Assembly (NCBI RefSeq): GCF_001659785.1 | Contig: NZ_CP015961.1 | Coordinates: forward strand, 1,116,001-1,180,000 | Direction: 5' to 3' | DNA length: 64,000 bases | From: Dietzia timorensis | GTDB taxonomy: Bacteria > Actinomycetota > Actinomycetes > Mycobacteriales > Mycobacteriaceae | Shown here: positions 8,380-16,977 of the stretch, in pieces | How positions within the stretch are numbered: the first letter of the stretch is position 1 | Layout: every line of letters starts with the position of its first letter | Notes under the pieces: model-generated | Databases searched by the model: none | Told to the model about the DNA's origin: nothing | The model's input: the letters and a program-made list of their open reading frames with translations, nothing else | Translations under genes and position numbers: made by a program

Positions 8380-8799
8380 GTGGTGACTAACAATTCCGAG
8401 CCGGTTCCGTACCCGCGTGACTTCGTGCCGCCGGGCGTGCGCATCGCCGGTGGCATCGCCACCGTGCAGGGCCTCGTCTTGCTCGGATTCGCTGTCTATC
8501 TCGTCGTGCACGCGCTGCTCGGACACCGGGAGGAGACCGTGCAGATCAGCGGATACGGAACGGCGATCTGGTTCGTCATCATGGGCGGCGCGGTGACGGC
8601 GGCCGCCATCGGGCTTCTCCGAAACAAGCGGTGGGGGCGTGGCCTGATCATCATCGCCCAGCTGGTGCTGCTTCCCGTTTCCTATTACCTTGGCGTCGGC
8701 TCGGAGCAGTGGGCCGCCGGAGTCATCGTCGGCGCATCAGCGATCGTCGTTCTCGTGTGCCTTTTTCGCCGCGAGTCGCTGGAGTGGTACGCAGCCTAA
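8380..8799 (+). CDS. Four-helix integral membrane protein (Rv3217c-like)
   Basis: This encodes 139 residues with four hydrophobic helices: IAGGIATVQGLVLLGFAVYL, AIWFVIMGGAVTAAAIGLL, LIIIAQLVLLPVSYYLGV and AAGVIVGASAIVVLVCLF. Size and position resemble the uncharacterised membrane protein Rv3217c. Two consecutive GTG codons start the frame; TAGCCT at 8371-8376 lies 6 nt before the second, consistent with a leaderless transcript beginning at that GTG. The 3' end overlaps the convergent gene by 4 bp. Function unknown. Confidence 0.75.
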   Translation: MVTNNSEPVPYPRDFVPPGVRIAGGIATVQGLVLLGFAVYLVVHALLGHREETVQISGYGTAIWFVIMGGAVTAAAIGLLRNKRWGRGLIIIAQLVLLPVSYYLGVGSEQWAAGVIVGASAIVVLVCLFRRESLEWYAA

Positions 8800-10187
8800 C
8801 TGGTCGAATCGGTGAGTTGATACGCCGTGAGAAGCCCATCTTTCTGGACGTAGAGGATATTGCCGATCTGGGCGAGTCCGACCGGTTCGTCGCGCTGCGA
8901 GCGGAGGTCCAACTCGAAGGAACTGTCCACCTCGCCGGTGTCGATGTCGACGAAATTCAGCGCATCGCGGGAGGGCACGATCGCCTGCGTGGGAGTGAAT
9001 CGTTCGTCCTGCTCCGCCGGAGTGAAACCGAAGCCGTGCCCGGGGCCCGTCGCGCCCTGCATGGACCACTGCATGTCGCCGATGCGAGCGTCGAAGGCGT
9101 GCGTCGTCTCGCCGTCGAACCAGCGGAACTGGGCAGGATCTCGAGAGACATTCTCGGGCGACGGCTTGAGGGCGGGCTCATGGTCGAGTGTGCCCAGCGA
9201 CGTAGCGGATCCGCCGGAGTCGACGCGGACGAACATCCATTCACTGCCGCGTAGGGCGAGGCCCACGGAGTCGTTGGACTCGGTCAAGCCGATGTAGTGG
9301 AACTGATCGAGATCTGTGAGCGTCGAGGACACCTCCTCGGGCACGCGGCTGTCCTCCGGGACAGCCTTGGACACCGTGATCCGTACGGTGTCTTCGCCCG
9401 GGCAGCGCTCGGCGACCGCGAAATTCTCCGAGTTGAGATTCGCCGACTGGAACGAGCAGCCGCTGCGGGGCTGCTGCCCCGTTTCCTGCGGGGCGGGAAC
9501 GTGACCGTATTCGACGGTGCGGACAAGGTCGTCGCGCCATAGTTCGAGCCGGTCGGGGCCGAGGACGAGCATATGAGACCAGCTCGTCCAGGCGGTCATG
9601 TCCTCGGAGAAGGCGCTCTGGCGGATTCCGTCGTACTTTCCATCAGAAGCCCGAAATGCGGTGGCATCGCTACACCCGGCCGGCCCCTGGAAAACAGTGA
9701 CTATTCGGGAGTCGAAATAGGTCGCGTCGCACAGCGGGGTGTCGCGCGAGTACGACCACTCCTCGGATTTGATACCGGCTTCCCATGCCGTGAGGGCGTT
9801 TTCGCTCGTCGTGATGACATTCGACGAAGACACCAGCGGAGTGCCCACCGTGTCGTTCGGCGCGTCCCATTCCTCGCGCAGTGACGTGGGCATGGTGTTC
9901 GACGGCGCGTAATCGGGCTGCGTTTCCGCTGCTTCGTGATGCTCGGCCGTACGTGCCGAACCGGTGACAAGCGCAATTACCGCGACGAGCACCACGATCA
10001 CCGCGATGGCGCCCACAGCGAGGAAGTCCGCCGTCCGTGCCCGTTCGGCGGGCACGCCGAAAAGCCCGGGCACGCCGAAACGTCGACGTGAGGCGCCCCG
10101 GCGGTGAGGCTCGGCGCCTTCCGGGGCGGCCTCTTCCGGCGCGGGTCCATCGGGGGATGGCTGTCCGGGGATTGGAGTACTGGGCAC
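8796..10187 (-). CDS. Membrane-anchored extracytoplasmic protein (Rv3212-like)
   Basis: This encodes 463 residues: a Pro/Ala-rich cytoplasmic stretch (1-50), one membrane helix at about 55-77 (AVGAIAVIVVLVAVIALVTG), then about 380 extracytoplasmic residues of repeated Trp-containing segments such as LTAWEAGIKSEEW and HAFDARIGDMQW, suggesting a PQQ-like beta-propeller. It lies downstream of rhlE on the same strand, as Rv3212 does in M. tuberculosis. The GTG start is preceded by AAGGA at 8 nt. No catalytic motif was seen; function unknown. Confidence 0.75.
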   Translation of the reverse strand: MPSTPIPGQPSPDGPAPEEAAPEGAEPHRRGASRRRFGVPGLFGVPAERARTADFLAVGAIAVIVVLVAVIALVTGSARTAEHHEAAETQPDYAPSNTMPTSLREEWDAPNDTVGTPLVSSSNVITTSENALTAWEAGIKSEEWSYSRDTPLCDATYFDSRIVTVFQGPAGCSDATAFRASDGKYDGIRQSAFSEDMTAWTSWSHMLVLGPDRLELWRDDLVRTVEYGHVPAPQETGQQPRSGCSFQSANLNSENFAVAERCPGEDTVRITVSKAVPEDSRVPEEVSSTLTDLDQFHYIGLTESNDSVGLALRGSEWMFVRVDSGGSATSLGTLDHEPALKPSPENVSRDPAQFRWFDGETTHAFDARIGDMQWSMQGATGPGHGFGFTPAEQDERFTPTQAIVPSRDALNFVDIDTGEVDSSFELDLRSQRDEPVGLAQIGNILYVQKDGLLTAYQLTDSTS

Positions 10188-10265
10188 GAAGTGAGTCCTT
10201 GGCGGGTGGCGTGCAGGTGTCGGCGGCGGACGCTACGGCGAAGCCGGGTGATACGCGGCGGTCCT

Positions 10266-11759
10266 TCAGGAATTCGAAGAATCACCGGAGGGACGAGCGT
10301 TGCCGCGTGTGCGGCGGCGACGGCGCCTGCCGGAGGATTCCCCTCCCGAGTCGGCGGATGGGCCCTGCTCGGACGCCGGCGCGGACCCCGAGACGGAACC
10401 GGAACGGCGGCGACGGTTGCCGCCGCCTCGCGAGGAACGCCCTCGTGGGGAATTGCCACGTCCGCCGTCATTGGCCTTATCTGTTGACGGCGGGGCGACG
10501 CGACCAGTGATCCCCTCGGGGATATCGAGGTCCGAATACAGGTGTGGGGAGCTGGAATAGGTTTCCGCGGGTTCCGGTTTGCCCAGCTCGAGAGCCTTGT
10601 TTATGTGGTTCCACTTGAATAGGTCGTCCCAGTCCACGAGTGTGATCGCGATACCGTCGCGCCCGGCACGGCCGGTGCGGCCGATGCGGTGGATGTAGGT
10701 CTTCTCGTCGTCCGGGCACTGGTAGTTGATGACGTGGGTTACGTCGTCGATGTCGATGCCGCGTGCGGCGACATCCGTCGCGACGATGACGTCGGCCTTG
10801 CCGGTGCGGAACCGATCGAGCGCGCGCTCGCGTGCCTGCTGTCCGAGATCGCCATGGATCGCGGTCGCCTTGAAGCCGCGCTCCTTGAGGTCCTCGGAGA
10901 CGTTGTGCGCGCTTCGCTTGGTGCGCGTGAAGATCATCGTCGCGCCGCGGCCTTCGGCCTGGAGAATGCGGGAGATCATCTCGACCTTGTCGAGATTGTG
11001 TGCCCGGTAGACGAACTGGCGGACGACCTCGTGGGTTGGGGTGCTCGACGCGGACTCCGCGCGCACGTGCATCGGCTTGGAAAGAAAGCGGCGAGAGAGC
11101 GTGAGGATCTCCTGCGGCATCGTCGCCGAGAACAACATCGTCTGGCGGCGCTCGGGCACCAGCCGCAGGATCGACTCGACGTCCGGAAGAAAGCCGAGGT
11201 CGAGCATTTGATCGGCCTCGTCGAGCACGAGGATCTCCGCGGCGGAGAGGTTGAGGACCTTCTGGTTGGCGAGATCGAGCAGGCGGCCGGGCGTGCCGAC
11301 GACGACGTCGACGCCCGAGGATAGGGCGTCCTTCTGGCCGTCGTACGAGGTACCGCCGTAGATCGCCTCGACCACGAGCGGGCGCTTCGAGGTGCGCGAA
11401 CGCGGCGTCTTGGGAACCTGGAGGTCCTCGGCCGCGATCCTCAGGTCGGAGGTGACCTGCATGCATAGCTCGCGAGTGGGGACGACGACCAGCGCCCGCG
11501 GTGTGCCGTCGAGCTTCTTCACCTCGCCGGAGGCGATGCGGTTGAGCAGCGGCACACCGAAACCATAGGTCTTGCCCATGCCGGTACGGGCCTGGCCGAT
11601 GATGTCGCGTCCGTCGAGGGCGATGGGGAGAGTGAGCTCCTGAATCGCGAAGGGGGAGGTGATGCCGCGGCGCTCGAGGGCCGCGCAGATCTCCGGGCTG
11701 ACACCGAGGTCGGCGAACGAAGACCCGGCGGGGTCGGCGGAAGCGGGGGTCGTATTCAA
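10266..11759 (-). CDS. rhlE: DEAD-box ATP-dependent RNA helicase RhlE
   Basis: This encodes 497 residues with the full motif set in order: F...GI..PFAIQ (Q motif), ARTGMGKT (I), PTREL (Ia), TPGR (Ib), DEAD (II), SAT (III), ATDVAARGIDI (V) and HRIGRTGRAG (VI). A basic, Gly/Arg/Ser-rich tail of about 90 residues follows, typical of RNA-binding extensions in actinobacterial RhlE. The start is TTG at 11759, with GAAAGGA 7 nt upstream. It is likely involved in RNA unwinding, ribosome assembly and mRNA turnover. It leads a two-gene unit with the Rv3212-like gene 78 bp downstream. Confidence 0.93.
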   Translation of the reverse strand: MNTTPASADPAGSSFADLGVSPEICAALERRGITSPFAIQELTLPIALDGRDIIGQARTGMGKTYGFGVPLLNRIASGEVKKLDGTPRALVVVPTRELCMQVTSDLRIAAEDLQVPKTPRSRTSKRPLVVEAIYGGTSYDGQKDALSSGVDVVVGTPGRLLDLANQKVLNLSAAEILVLDEADQMLDLGFLPDVESILRLVPERRQTMLFSATMPQEILTLSRRFLSKPMHVRAESASSTPTHEVVRQFVYRAHNLDKVEMISRILQAEGRGATMIFTRTKRSAHNVSEDLKERGFKATAIHGDLGQQARERALDRFRTGKADVIVATDVAARGIDIDDVTHVINYQCPDDEKTYIHRIGRTGRAGRDGIAITLVDWDDLFKWNHINKALELGKPEPAETYSSSPHLYSDLDIPEGITGRVAPPSTDKANDGGRGNSPRGRSSRGGGNRRRRSGSVSGSAPASEQGPSADSGGESSGRRRRRRTRGNARPSGDSSNS

Positions 11760-12011
11760 ACGTGTCCTTTCGCCGCGGGGCGCATCGCGCGCCCGGGCTT
11801 GTACCTTGCATCGACGTCAATAGGTTTTATGTATGTCAATCCTAACGCCTAAGCTGCGCCCCCAAGCGCCTCACCGGGCCGCCTCGCATGCGGCGAAGCG
11901 GGTAGAAAATATTAGGAGGGCCCTGCCGAGGGCGGCCGCGCGGCGTCATCGACGACGTTTCGGCGAGCCGGTGGCGGCGCCCGAATAGGTTGAACGAAAG
12001 GAATTAAGGAC

Positions 12012-12239
12012 ATGTTGCTCACCATCGGACTCAAGGAAAGCGGCCGCGAGCTCAAGGTCAAGACCGAGCTCGAGGAAAAGGATGTGCGTGCGAAGGTTGC
12101 CGAGACCGCGGAATCGCCCGCGCAGTTCATGGAGTTCGAGAAGGAAGACGGCCGGACACTGCTCATTAACCCCTCCGCGATCGCCTACCTCGATTTCGGA
12201 ACCGATAAGCCCCGATCTGTCGGATTCGGGTCGCGCTAA
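12012..12239 (+). CDS. DUF3107 protein (Rv3208A/TB9.4-like)
   Basis: This encodes 75 acidic residues that match the small actinobacterial DUF3107 family, conserved next to the DUF3152-moeZ genes in M. tuberculosis. AAGGAATTAAGGAC lies immediately upstream of the ATG. There is no signal peptide or membrane segment. Function unknown. The gene is divergent from rhlE and 80 bp upstream of the DUF3152 gene. Confidence 0.85.
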   Translation: MLLTIGLKESGRELKVKTELEEKDVRAKVAETAESPAQFMEFEKEDGRTLLINPSAIAYLDFGTDKPRSVGFGSR

Positions 12240-12319
12240 CCGTTCCCGCGCACCGGGCCTAGTACCCTGGGTAGGAATTCGACGAGACTGGGCCCTGCGC
12301 GCGGAAAGGAACGTGGTTG

Positions 12320-13318
12320 ATGGCGAACCGCCATACCGGTGGCACGACACCGCACAGCCAGAGGCTGCCGCGAGAGGCGCGCAGAGGAGATGGTCCGCTG
12401 CGCGCATCGTGGGACCCGGAAACACGCGTGCAGTCCGCGGCGACCTCCGCCCGAGGTGGCGGCACTCCCGGTAAGGGCGGCGCGCTTCGCCGGTTCGTCG
12501 ACAACTGGGGATGGCGCGCGTACGCGATCCCGGTGCTCATCATCATCACGGTCGCCGTGATCGCCGATGCGGTGCGCAGCCCGTCGGTCGCCGAAACCGG
12601 TAGCAGCGGCGAGATCGAGAATTCGAACCCGGGCCCGATTCCCGGGGCGGATGATGATCCGAACCGCGAGATTCCAGAAATGGGCCAGCTCCCGCCCGGC
12701 GGACCGGTGCTCGAGGCGGGCGCCGGCTCGTTCTATGTCGTGCCAGGAACCTCCGACGTGATCGGGCAGGACTCGGGCGAGCTCAACGACTTCACCATCG
12801 AGGTCGAAGACGGCATCGACACCGGCGATTTCGGTGGGGACGACGCGATCGCCCAGATGATCGAGGCGACGCTCTACAACCCGAAGAGCTGGACCGCCGA
12901 CGGCAAGGTCAAGTTCCAGCGCGTCGATGGTGACGCCAGCCCCAAGTTCCGCATCTCGCTGGCCACTCCCGAGACGGTGCGGGAGGCCTGCGGCTTCGAT
13001 ATCGAGCTCGAGACCTCCTGCTACAACCCGGACACCGAGCGCGTGTACCTCAACCTCGCCAGGTGGGTGCGGGGTGCGACGTCATTCGAAGGTGATATCG
13101 GGCTGTACCGGCAGTACCAGATCAATCACGAGGTCGGCCACGCCGTCGGGCACCCTCAGCATGACCCGTGTCCGGGCGACGGCCGTCTCGCGCCGATCAT
13201 GATGCAGCAGACGCTCAGCCTGAAGAACTCCGATCTCCACTCGCTTGACCCGGGCGGCTATGCGCCGGACGACGACGTAACCTGCCGCCCGAACGCCTGG
13301 CCGTTCCCGGAGGTGTAA
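12320..13318 (+). CDS. DUF3152 membrane-anchored protein, metalloprotease-like
   Basis: This encodes 332 residues: about 75 basic cytoplasmic residues, one membrane helix (AYAIPVLIIITVAVIADAV), an acidic linker, and a C-terminal DUF3152 domain. The domain contains H270-EVGH274-AVG277-H278-PQ-H281, a zincin-type HExxH followed by a Gly and further histidines, and then DPCPG and IMMQQTL. It may be an extracytoplasmic zinc metalloprotease, but activity of the family is unproven. I chose the ATG at 12320, 10 nt after GAAAGGA; a TTG lies one codon earlier. The stop overlaps the moeZ start (TAATG). Confidence 0.82.
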   Translation: MANRHTGGTTPHSQRLPREARRGDGPLRASWDPETRVQSAATSARGGGTPGKGGALRRFVDNWGWRAYAIPVLIIITVAVIADAVRSPSVAETGSSGEIENSNPGPIPGADDDPNREIPEMGQLPPGGPVLEAGAGSFYVVPGTSDVIGQDSGELNDFTIEVEDGIDTGDFGGDDAIAQMIEATLYNPKSWTADGKVKFQRVDGDASPKFRISLATPETVREACGFDIELETSCYNPDTERVYLNLARWVRGATSFEGDIGLYRQYQINHEVGHAVGHPQHDPCPGDGRLAPIMMQQTLSLKNSDLHSLDPGGYAPDDDVTCRPNAWPFPEV

Positions 13319-14532
13319 TGGCCACAGCATTTCCGCCGCTCGTCGAGCCGGGGCCCGAGCTGACCCTGCCCGAGCGCGAGCGCTACGCGCGCCATCTGAT
13401 CTTGCGTGATTTCGGCCCCGAGGCGCAGCGTCGCGTACGCGCCGCCCGAGTTCTCGTCGTCGGTGCGGGTGGACTCGGTTCGCCCCTGCTGTCGTATCTC
13501 GCCGCGGCGGGCGTCGGCCACCTCACGGTCGTGGATGACGACGTGGTGGAGGTGTCCAACCTGCACCGCCAGGTCATCCACGGATCCTCGACCCTCGGGA
13601 TGCCGAAGGCCGAATCGGCGGCGCGGCGCCTCGCCGACCTCACCGATCTCGTCGAGGTCGATGCCAAGGTGGAGCGCCTCGACCCGAGCAATGTGCGCGA
13701 ATACGTCGCCGCGTGCGATGTGGTCGTCGACGGCTCGGACAACTTCGCGACCCGGTATCTCGTCGCCGATGCCTGCGAGATCGAGGGGACTCCGCTCGTG
13801 TGGGGCACCCTGGACCGATACCGCGCGCAGGTCGCGGTGTTCTGGTCCGCGCCGCCCGCCGGCTACGAGCCCGTCAGCCTCCGGGACGTGTACCCGCAGC
13901 CACCGGCGCCAGGCACTGTGCCCTCCTGCGGCGAGGCAGGGATTCTCGGCGCGCTCACCGGGCAGGTCGGCTCGCTCATGGCGATGCAGGCGCTGTGGCT
14001 CATCACCGGGGTGGCCGAGCCGGTACTCGGGCGGCTCGTGCTCATCGACTCGCTTTCGACCTCGCAGCGCAGCCTCCGTGTTACGGCGGACCCGGACCGG
14101 AAGAGAGCGACCGCGCTCGCGCCCGCCGTGGGCGGGGAATCCTGCGAGGTCTCGCTCGCCGGCACGCCTGCGGGCGATGGGTCCGCAGTCACCGAGATCG
14201 GGGTCGCCGAGGTCTCGCGTCGGCTCGGTTCACCGGGAACGGTGCTGCTCGACGTGCGCGAGGCGGGCGAGCGCGCCGTCGCCGCCATCGAGCCGTCGAT
14301 CTGGGTGCCGCTCGGCGAACTCGGCGCGGCGCTCGACGATCCGACCAGCCCGCTGTCGAGGGCGCTCGGGGCGGGGGAGCACGTCGTCGTCTACTGCAAG
14401 GCCGGCGCGCGCTCCGCTAATGCGGCCAAGCAGATGATCGATCGCGGCGCGGACGCCGAGCGGGTGGAGTCCATGGCAGGCGGAATCGACGCGTGGTCGG
14501 ACGAAATCGATCCCACGCTGCCGCGTTATTGA
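13318..14532 (+). CDS. moeZ: MoeZ/MoeB-type sulfurtransferase: E1-like adenylyltransferase plus rhodanese
   Basis: This encodes 404 residues in two domains. The N-terminal ThiF/MoeB domain has the nucleotide-binding loop GAGGLGSP (49-56), ERYARHLILRDFG and the RQV segment, and activates the C-terminus of ubiquitin-like sulfur carriers (MoaD, CysO and others). The C-terminal rhodanese domain carries the active-site Cys360 in VVYCKAGARSA and donates the sulfur. This fusion is the usual MoeZ of Mycobacteriales, serving molybdopterin and the CysO/cysteine route. It is translationally coupled to the DUF3152 gene by a 1-nt overlap. Confidence 0.93.
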   Translation: MATAFPPLVEPGPELTLPERERYARHLILRDFGPEAQRRVRAARVLVVGAGGLGSPLLSYLAAAGVGHLTVVDDDVVEVSNLHRQVIHGSSTLGMPKAESAARRLADLTDLVEVDAKVERLDPSNVREYVAACDVVVDGSDNFATRYLVADACEIEGTPLVWGTLDRYRAQVAVFWSAPPAGYEPVSLRDVYPQPPAPGTVPSCGEAGILGALTGQVGSLMAMQALWLITGVAEPVLGRLVLIDSLSTSQRSLRVTADPDRKRATALAPAVGGESCEVSLAGTPAGDGSAVTEIGVAEVSRRLGSPGTVLLDVREAGERAVAAIEPSIWVPLGELGAALDDPTSPLSRALGAGEHVVVYCKAGARSANAAKQMIDRGADAERVESMAGGIDAWSDEIDPTLPRY

Positions 14533-14650
14533 CCGCTCGGTGCGCGGCAATTGCCCCGGCGACGCGGCGAGGCGACGGTGACCCCTGCAGAGCAGCAGGT
14601 ATAAATTCGTCTGTAAGTCTTCTTCACACCCGACGCAGAAAGCGACGACG

Positions 14651-15577
14651 ATGAGCCCGCAGCCAGTGCCCGAACAGATCCGCAGGGTCTTCGGCGTGCC
14701 CGAAGGCGACTTCGTGCCGGAACCCGGTACCGCCGCCCGTTGGCGGGTCGGCGATGTCGTCTGTTCGCGCGTGGCCGACGCCACCGTCGCGACCCTATCC
14801 GCCCGCGCCCGCGAAAAGCTCACCCTCGATGGGGTCGGAGTCGCCCGGGCCATGCGCGGCACGGACGGCCGCTACGTCGTCGGCGGCTGGCGTGCCGACC
14901 GCTACGCCCGCGGTGAACTCCTCGCGCGCCCGGACGAGATCATCGCGCTCGGCGACTACCTCGGTCGCGCGCTTGCCGGAGTCATCCTCCCGCGCCGCCG
15001 CTCCAGCGATGCCTTGTGGCGTCCGGCGGCGGTGTTCGACCATGCGATGGAGGCCGCCTGGTCCGGCGAGCCATCCCGAGACCTCGACTCGGGCCTGCAA
15101 TTTCACATGGAGCAGGGCGGCGAACGGTTCGAGGGACACCGTGCCGAGGCCCTCATCGCCGCCACGGGCATGGCCCGCCTGCGCGATTCGATCGATGACG
15201 CCGGACGTGCCGAGTCCTCCCGGCAGCCTTCGCCCTCCCGCGCGGTGGACGCCCCCGTCGCGCACATCGACCTGGCCCACTCCCTCCGCTTCACCGAGGA
15301 CGGGCCCCTCCTCGTGGACGTGGTCACAGCTCCGGCCGATCCCATTCGCGGACAGGCGATCGCGGCCGTAGACTTGCTCTCCGCAAAGGCAGCGGGAGAA
15401 GATCTCTTGTGGCGATGGGCTCTCGTCCCAGGCTGGTCGAAGAACGTCGTGTGCGCGATGGCGTATCGGCTCAGCGTGCATGCACTCCACCCCGACTCGA
15501 GCCAGCCCGCATTCGCAGGGCTTCGGTCGGCCACGGAGATCGTCGACCGCTTCGCCAGGTCCGCGCACAATCTCTAG
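14651..15577 (+). CDS. TIGR02569 family protein (Rv3205c-like)
   Basis: This encodes 308 soluble residues. The protein matches the conserved actinobacterial TIGR02569 family next to moeZ, known only from conservation (FGVPEGDF at the start, WRADRYARGE, PVAHIDLAHSLRF, RWALVPGWSKNVV). The fold resembles small-molecule/aminoglycoside-kinase-like proteins weakly, but I see no catalytic loop that decides it. A TATAAAT hexamer near 14600 could be its -10 element. It ends 38 nt before the MFS gene start. Confidence 0.78.
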   Translation: MSPQPVPEQIRRVFGVPEGDFVPEPGTAARWRVGDVVCSRVADATVATLSARAREKLTLDGVGVARAMRGTDGRYVVGGWRADRYARGELLARPDEIIALGDYLGRALAGVILPRRRSSDALWRPAAVFDHAMEAAWSGEPSRDLDSGLQFHMEQGGERFEGHRAEALIAATGMARLRDSIDDAGRAESSRQPSPSRAVDAPVAHIDLAHSLRFTEDGPLLVDVVTAPADPIRGQAIAAVDLLSAKAAGEDLLWRWALVPGWSKNVVCAMAYRLSVHALHPDSSQPAFAGLRSATEIVDRFARSAHNL

Positions 15578-15615
15578 GGCCCGCCTTTCGGCGCGGGTCG
15601 AAAGGCGAGTGCTAC

Positions 15616-16899
15616 GTGAATACCTCCAGGCCAGAGTCCGCCGCGGGCACGCGCAAGGTCGTGCTGTTCGGAGCCGGCGGGTTCGTTGCATTCCTCGGCA
15701 TCGTTCTCGTCTCGCTCAATCTGCGCCCCGCCGTCACCGCCGTCAGTCCGCTGTTCACCCCGATCGACGAGGACCTCGGCCTGGGTACGACGGGCATGAG
15801 CGTGCTCGGGATGATCCCGACCCTGATGTTCGGCCTCGCCGGTTTCGTCGCGATCCGACTCGTCGCGCGCCTCGGGCTCGAAAAGGTCGCCGTCATCGCA
15901 ATGGCCATGGTGACGGTCGGGTCGGCCCTGCGCGCCGTCGCCCCGAGCGCCCCGATTCTCACGATCGCCTCGGCCATCGCGCTGCTCGGCGCCGGCTTAG
16001 GCAACATCGTCTGCCCGCCGCTGGTGAAGAAGTACTTCGCGAACAAGGTGTCGTCGATGAGCATGGTCTACACCACCGGCCTCCAGCTCGGCACGATCAT
16101 CCCGGCGCTCATCACCGTGCCGATGGCGAACGCGCTGGGCTGGCGGATGTCCCTCGGCAGTTGGGCGCTGCTCGGCCTCGTCGCCATGGGTCCGTGGATC
16201 GCCGAGCTCGCAGCGTCCCGAAGGCCCGCGAGCCCGACGTCATCCAGCGACAATGCCCAGTCTTACGGGGGCAGCGCCAAGCGGGACAAGCCTCTACCGG
16301 CGTGGAGGTCTCCGCTCGGGATCGCGATGGCGGTGGCATTCGGCACGAACTCGCTGCTCACGTATTCGTTCTTCACGTGGCTGCCGCGGATCATCGAGGA
16401 GGAGATCGGGCTGAGCCAGTCCGCCGGCGGCACCGCGCTGGCGTTGTTCTCCGCGATCGGACTGGTCTTCGCGATCGCCATGCCGATCGTGGCGGGCAGG
16501 CTGGAGAATCCGTTCTCGATGTTCGCGCTCGCGTCGGCCGTATACCTCGTGTCGTTCGCGGGGCTGCTGTGGTTCCCGACCGCCGCGCCGTGGCTGCTCG
16601 TGGCGCTGCTCGGCGCCGGGCCGCTCACCTTCCCGCTGCTGCTCACGCTCATCAACCTGCGCACGCGCACGTCGGCGGGCTCGGCGGCGCTGTCGGGCTT
16701 CGCGCAGGGCGTCGGCTATATCCTCGCGAGCCTCGGGCCGCTGCTGTTCGGCTGGCTGTGGGACCTCGGCGGCTCGCTCACACTGCCGCTGATCTTCCTC
16801 GTGGTCGCGCTGGTCGTGCTGTGCACCTCGGCGTGGATCGCCTGCCAGCCGCGCATGCTCGAGGACGAGCTCGAACCGGCCTCGCCCGCGAACTCCTGA
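15616..16899 (+). CDS. MFS transporter, CynX/NimT-like
   Basis: This encodes 427 residues with twelve predicted membrane helices and the MFS loop pattern after helix 2. The N-terminal LVSLNLRPAVTAVSPL segment is the hallmark of the cyanate/2-nitroimidazole (CynX/NimT) branch. The start is GTG at 15616, with GAAAGGCGAG upstream; frames further upstream overlap the preceding gene and lack similarity. The substrate cannot be inferred. Confidence 0.87.
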   Translation: MNTSRPESAAGTRKVVLFGAGGFVAFLGIVLVSLNLRPAVTAVSPLFTPIDEDLGLGTTGMSVLGMIPTLMFGLAGFVAIRLVARLGLEKVAVIAMAMVTVGSALRAVAPSAPILTIASAIALLGAGLGNIVCPPLVKKYFANKVSSMSMVYTTGLQLGTIIPALITVPMANALGWRMSLGSWALLGLVAMGPWIAELAASRRPASPTSSSDNAQSYGGSAKRDKPLPAWRSPLGIAMAVAFGTNSLLTYSFFTWLPRIIEEEIGLSQSAGGTALALFSAIGLVFAIAMPIVAGRLENPFSMFALASAVYLVSFAGLLWFPTAAPWLLVALLGAGPLTFPLLLTLINLRTRTSAGSAALSGFAQGVGYILASLGPLLFGWLWDLGGSLTLPLIFLVVALVVLCTSAWIACQPRMLEDELEPASPANS

Positions 16900-16964
16900 C
16901 ACCCCTGATCCGCACGTTCGCGGCGCCACCAGGGCGGGGCGAACATTCTGTCGGAGCGGTGCAA

Positions 16965-16977
16965 TAAGTTTGTACCC
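16965..16977 (+). promoter_or_regulatory. Leaderless-type -10 element of adnA
   Basis: TAAGTT at 16965-16970 is followed by exactly 7 nt and then the ATG of adnA. This spacing places the transcription start at or next to the A of the start codon, and there is no ribosome site, indicating a leaderless mRNA. Confidence 0.5.
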
